Below, one piece after another: positions 7,401 to 7,552 of a stretch of DNA of 7,552 nt. This DNA comes from CBFGTV01 sp965652145 (GTDB lineage: Bacteria > Bacillota > Clostridia > Peptostreptococcales > Natronincolaceae). The first letter of the stretch is position 1. Every line of letters starts with the position of its first letter. The notes below the pieces were generated by a model that saw only the letters and a list, made by a program, of their open reading frames with translations, did not search any database and was not told the origin of the DNA. The translations under genes were made by a program, and so were the position numbers. Location of the stretch: the NCBI GenBank assembly GCA_965652145.1, contig CBFGTV010000108.1, positions 1 to 7,552 of the forward strand, in the 5' to 3' direction.

Positions 7401-7552
7401 AGTAGCACGAAGAGTAGTGCAAAAAATAGCATAACCAATGCAATAACTAATGTTACTAAGAGTAATGCATCTAATGCATCTGCTAAATGTGATACTAAGG
7501 GGACGGGTAATGGTGCAACTTATATGAGTGATGCAGAAGAGATTCAAGCAGG
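1350..7552 (+). CDS. Giant secreted RHS/YD-repeat protein with inserted cohesin-like/dockerin cassette; probable polymorphic toxin, 3'-partial
   Basis: One uninterrupted frame of 2067 full codons runs from ATG 1350 to the window edge; I read it through and found no stop or frameshift. The start is fixed by the Shine-Dalgarno sequence AGGGGGA at 9 nt and by an immediate signal peptide (residues 1-31, cleavage after AEA). Domains in order: Y-[TSE]-G motif region (55-257); DUF6531-like RHS entry domain (276-350); YD repeats (385-1085); cohesin-like domain (about 1097-1220) and dockerin (1222-1275); YD repeats again (1310-1920); RHS core with YDAFGN, YYLRARYYDPEIGRF and NNPIRYIDPSG (1922-1998); then a Ser/Asn/Lys-rich linker and the first residues of an unknown C-terminal domain. 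In characterised RHS proteins (Tc toxin C subunits, WapA, Rhs effectors) the YD repeats form a hollow beta-shell enclosing a C-terminal toxin, and the core is the plug or self-cleavage site. The toxin type cannot be told here because the end is missing. Only one cysteine (271) is seen between the signal peptide and the C-terminal tail, in keeping with an extracellular protein. Confidence 0.95.
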   Translation, partial: MKRNKTQIINICILFFLVILILPMFTNVAEASTPGKSVTDEIVNSINNFPDKKQYDSGGYTGVLDKYGSVQQILVEPEDRRTETIEIYTGTTYPANSYRYNQGGYSGTLTRVQVISEELGGGGDSGGETNEPPRQEFIRREMENIATSYYDENGTLIRTEYSWDNSSDHPTLYVNDGNYEGEIPRVDHYSDPPQTFYNPDGSYRVVRRFVGIYEGYVNVKQQPGGGSKTVYTGVYSGTVVKPPVYEYKQQYRGTAYTMSTIEANYGSPANCEMVNEPVNIVTGNYYATDQDLLIPDLGLPLEIKRYYNSLDTREGIIGQGWRLNYETGIKFENGYSTAKVIYPEGNTVEFTLVGGSYQAPETIFDTLTRNINGSFELRRQNKTIYSYNSSGKLTAITDKNGNRQTIQYDAAGNLLKVIGASGKSLSFTTEDGRIKTITDPIGRTIVYSYSGHDLTQVKDTGNGITRYSYGEWGITFITDQNNKRFIENIYDDFGRIIYQYDENDNRITYDYDDYNRINTYYVNSTGSRVRYQYNEKLYVTRISYEDGSYEEYGYDQWGNKNSIRYRNGHTSHYVYDQRGNLLSVTSPKPFNYVSTYRYDANDNLLEFKGPEASVNTYEYDANGNLVKATTKLDQSTSAITIYTYDTYGRLISIKDPENNITLLEYEGLNSSPIKITDPEGGTVEYGYDLLGRRTSVSTILGTTVFNYNNKDKIEKIVDPLGNITRLKYDNRGNLIKQINPEQYNTQTDDGLAYTYGYDGMDRLIKEIDPIGNVTASIYNDEGQKIKDINPNYYNAATGDGIGTSYQYDSSGRIIKITNPTGKKSRILYDPTGNIVKLIDANHYNEAQDSGIGYEYLYDSLNRLITEKNPEGNVIRRLVYDAEGRIIKEIDAKGYLSASDDQNRYGIIYKYNLVGWLIEKREPLKQENGSIYYQVTKYKYNKNGRLIEERLSRDYALLTGEPTSWNVITYTYDKNGRVKLVTDSTGARMEYLYDPLGNVIQEKLKISNDKYSVTGYEYDAAGRIVRTWKEIDAIDLAEGGSGKVLAETHLEYDKNGNITKIVSPEGYVTRLSYDAANRLIEKRVEVNAHSVNVKGTTASVKSQRTHLYQGQTNEFQVVLNPDETVSSFSLQIDYDTKLFDLVGSNGNNGAIVDTATPGKILIDATDGNYTRPETVATFTLKVKETVAGTSGIVINNQSAYSSDTGTYPFSGLTGKTVFANGPDMNGDGKVELDDFTLTALLKDITKDHQLYEEKFDIDYNGVIDTTDLDFIRDWIFQDRSSQLTRVALEKLLLQYTGAVYDLNESMSERVTTYQYDKAGNLIKETDTNNKSVEYRYDAFNRLISVKDRSGATSRIFYDEMGNVIKEVVPENYNASQDDGPGTVYTYDTMNRLTTVTNEEGEVVQKNVYDLNGNIIKIIDGKGYLAAGNESSRYGLEYSYDIGNRLITAITPEAKQQGKTTATYTYDAQNNLLGYTDGEGNTTTYYRDDWGRATRIVDSEGVNTYYQYDNAGNVTLSRDGKNNSTRYSYNSLNQLASITDPSNQTITYRYDKEGRMVKETNRNNKTIYYEYNQDHNLISVEVAGNNEDQWYYYNTDGTLLAAANDTGIDVFEYTPEGYLKKKTRNGKSLLEYTYNKNGSVTEIVSQGQSTQYSYDSLGRLESVKEGSQLLATYSYNVDNTLSAIQYGTGVRVDYGYDRDQNITSILQKNPHGEIINNLSYTYDVRGNQVSKNENGETTHYTYDKVNRLKEVEYPRGIVETFTYDNAGNRIRKQIGEEITTYDYDTRNRLTRSTKNGTITTYNYDNNGNLLKETTAGQVTTYTYDSYNKVIKAALPDGSYQLNQYDAMGLRVGLTENGISHQFIYSGRNVIAEVNSNTGGVTRYVRGNGLIATEDYRGITSYYLLNSHGDVINLINKEGAILNAYQYDAFGNTTSYAAKVNNRFLYAGEQYDPVTGQYYLRARYYDPEIGRFTQEDPYRGDGLNLYTYVHNNPIRYIDPSGNMIEDGNGGRYSPSKPSSISSTKSSAKNSITNAITNVTKSNASNASAKCDTKGTGNGATYMSDAEEIQA
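1512..2120 (+). repeat. N-terminal region with recurring Y-[TSE]-G motifs
   Basis: Residues 55-257 contain related short motifs: GGYTGVL (58-64), IYTGTTY (87-93), GGYSGTL (103-109), GNYEGEI (177-183), IYEGY (212-216), YTGVYSGTVV (231-240) and YRGTAYT (251-257). A Gly-rich linker (GGGGDSGGE, about 120-128) splits the region. It lies between the signal peptide and the RHS entry domain, where wall- or sugar-binding parts often sit in Gram-positive RHS proteins. I do not recognise a named domain. The motifs look like irregular beta-strand repeats, and their function is unknown. Confidence 0.65.
2175..2399 (+). other. DUF6531-like RHS entry domain
   Basis: The segment NEPVNIVTGNYY (276-287), then D-L-L-I-P-D-L-G-L-P-L-E-I-K-R-Y-Y-N-S-L-D (291-311), G-Q-G-W-R-L-N-Y-E (318-326) and Y-P-E-G-N-T-V-E-F is the classical opening of RHS proteins, placed directly before the YD repeats. 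It marks where the RHS shell begins and separates it from the variable N-terminus. Confidence 0.9.
2502..4604 (+). repeat. First YD (RHS) repeat block
   Basis: About 700 residues (385-1085) of degenerate repeats of the form YxYDxxGRLxxxxDxxGN, for example IQYDAAGNLLKV, YEYDANGNLVKA, YTYDTYGRLISI and YDAANRLIEK. These strands are known to build the spiral beta-sheet wall of the RHS cocoon. Within it, residues 738-888 form a higher-order array of about 50 residues per unit (listed separately). The block ends at the cohesin-like/dockerin insertion. Confidence 0.93.
3561..4013 (+). repeat. Higher-order repeat: three tandem units of about 50 residues inside the YD block
   Basis: Units at residues 738-787, 788-837 and 838-888 each start I-[ND]-[PA]-x-x-Y-N, continue with a D-G-x-[GA] turn, a Y-x-YD strand, [RI]-[LI]-I-[KT], then [DN]-P-x-G and a second YD-x-x-G strand. 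The unit length is 50, 50 and 51 residues (about 150 bp). The copies have diverged at DNA level, so the duplication is old. A related unit recurs in the second YD block. Confidence 0.75.
4638..5009 (+). other. Cohesin-like domain of the cassette
   Basis: Residues about 1097-1220 show the cohesin pattern: a start with G-Q-T-N-E-F-Q-V-V-L, the central F-S-L-Q-I-D-Y-D-T-K-L-F strand, a glycine-linked K-I-L-I-D-A-T-D strand, V-A-T-F-T-L-K-V-K and a G-I-V-I-N strand. In many clostridial proteins a cohesin-like domain of this type sits directly before a dockerin, as here. Whether it binds a dockerin or only acts as a structural module is not shown. Confidence 0.7.
5013..5174 (+). other. Type I-like dockerin domain with two calcium-binding loops
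   Basis: Residues 1222-1275 hold two 12-residue EF-hand-like loops. Loop 1 is DMNGDGKVELDD (1222-1233), with D1222, N1224, D1226 and D1233 at ligand positions. Loop 2 is DIDYNGVIDTTD (1255-1266), with D1255, D1257, N1259 and D1266. Each loop is followed by a helix (FTLTALLKDI; LDFIRDWIF). This duplicated F-hand arrangement is the dockerin signature, and both calcium sites look intact. The 21-residue spacer between loops is in the usual range. Dockerins normally sit at a terminus, so an internal position is unusual. Confidence 0.88.
5277..7112 (+). repeat. Second YD (RHS) repeat block
   Basis: About 610 residues (1310-1921) of YD repeats, for example YQYDKAGNLIKE, YRYDAFNRLISV, YTYDVRGNQVSK, FTYDNAGNRIRK and YTYDSYNKVIKA. 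Near its start it contains a segment (1371-1445) that aligns without gaps to residues 843-917 of the first block. It leads directly into the RHS core. Confidence 0.93.
7113..7343 (+). other. RHS-associated core domain with P-x4-D-P-x-G motif
   Basis: Residues 1922-1998 contain YDAFGN (1924-1929), FLYAGEQYDPVTGQYYLRAR (1941-1960), YYDPEIGRFTQEDPY and LNLYTYVHNNPIRYIDPSG. P1990-x4-D1995-P-S-G1998 is the family's conserved end. In Tc toxin C subunits and several Rhs effectors this core acts as an aspartyl-type self-protease that frees the C-terminal toxin inside the shell. The acidic residues are present here, but cleavage is inferred from the family only. Confidence 0.93.
7344..7552 (+). other. 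Variable C-terminal region (linker plus start of presumed toxin), truncated by window
   Basis: Everything after D-P-S-G in RHS proteins is the variable, often toxic part. Residues 1999-2010 are acidic and Gly-rich; 2011-2050 are rich in Ser, Asn, Thr and Lys (SISSTKSSAKNSITNA and onward) and look like a flexible linker; a lone Cys follows at 2047. The last residues (ATYMSDAEEIQA) may begin a folded domain. I do not recognise the toxin family from so few residues. Confidence 0.6.
7463..7480 (+). repeat. Tandem 9-bp repeat (TAATGCATC x2) in the C-terminal linker
   Basis: The two adjacent copies encode part of SNASNAS in the linker just before the presumed toxin domain. Being in frame and very short, the repeat could expand or contract without breaking the frame, changing linker length only. 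Confidence 0.7.

Noticed and set aside
1350..7552. Gram-negative type VI secretion Rhs effector
   Set aside because: There is a Sec signal peptide, no PAAR domain, and the codon use and ribosome binding site look Gram-positive.

Overview
The window is almost wholly coding on the + strand and holds two large surface or secreted protein genes, each cut by a window edge. The first (from before base 1 to 1333) encodes the C-terminal part of a modular extracellular protein: GLUG-type repeats, two fibronectin type III-like domains and a cohesin-like beta-sandwich. After only 16 nt, with a good Shine-Dalgarno sequence, the second gene (1350 to beyond 7552) encodes a very large RHS/YD-repeat protein. 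At least 2067 residues are in frame with no stop. It looks like the delivery shell of a polymorphic toxin.

The second protein reads, in order: a signal peptide (residues 1-31); a low-complexity N-terminal region with recurring Y-[TSE]-G motifs (about 55-257); a DUF6531-like RHS entry domain (about 276-350); a first YD-repeat block (about 385-1085); an inserted cohesin-like domain plus dockerin (about 1086-1309); a second YD-repeat block (about 1310-1920); the RHS-associated core ending in P-x4-D-P-S-G (about 1922-1998); and a Ser/Asn/Lys-rich linker leading into a C-terminal domain cut off by the window. That missing domain would normally be the toxin, with an immunity gene following it.

The notable point is the cohesin-like/dockerin cassette, a pairing known from cellulosomes, placed inside a YD-repeat cocoon, together with a cohesin-like domain at the C-terminus of the co-directional upstream protein. 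One hypothesis is that the two gene products, or two copies of the RHS protein, are held together by cohesin-dockerin contacts at the cell surface. The sequence does not prove this.

The organism is most likely a low-GC (about 40% by eye) Gram-positive of the Clostridia: A/T-rich codon use, a purine-rich Shine-Dalgarno sequence, a Gram-positive type signal peptide, and domain types (dockerin, cohesin, GLUG, FN3, Gram-positive style RHS) frequent in that class. I cannot name genus or species. I see no RNA genes, insertion sequences, CRISPR array, promoter or terminator in the window.
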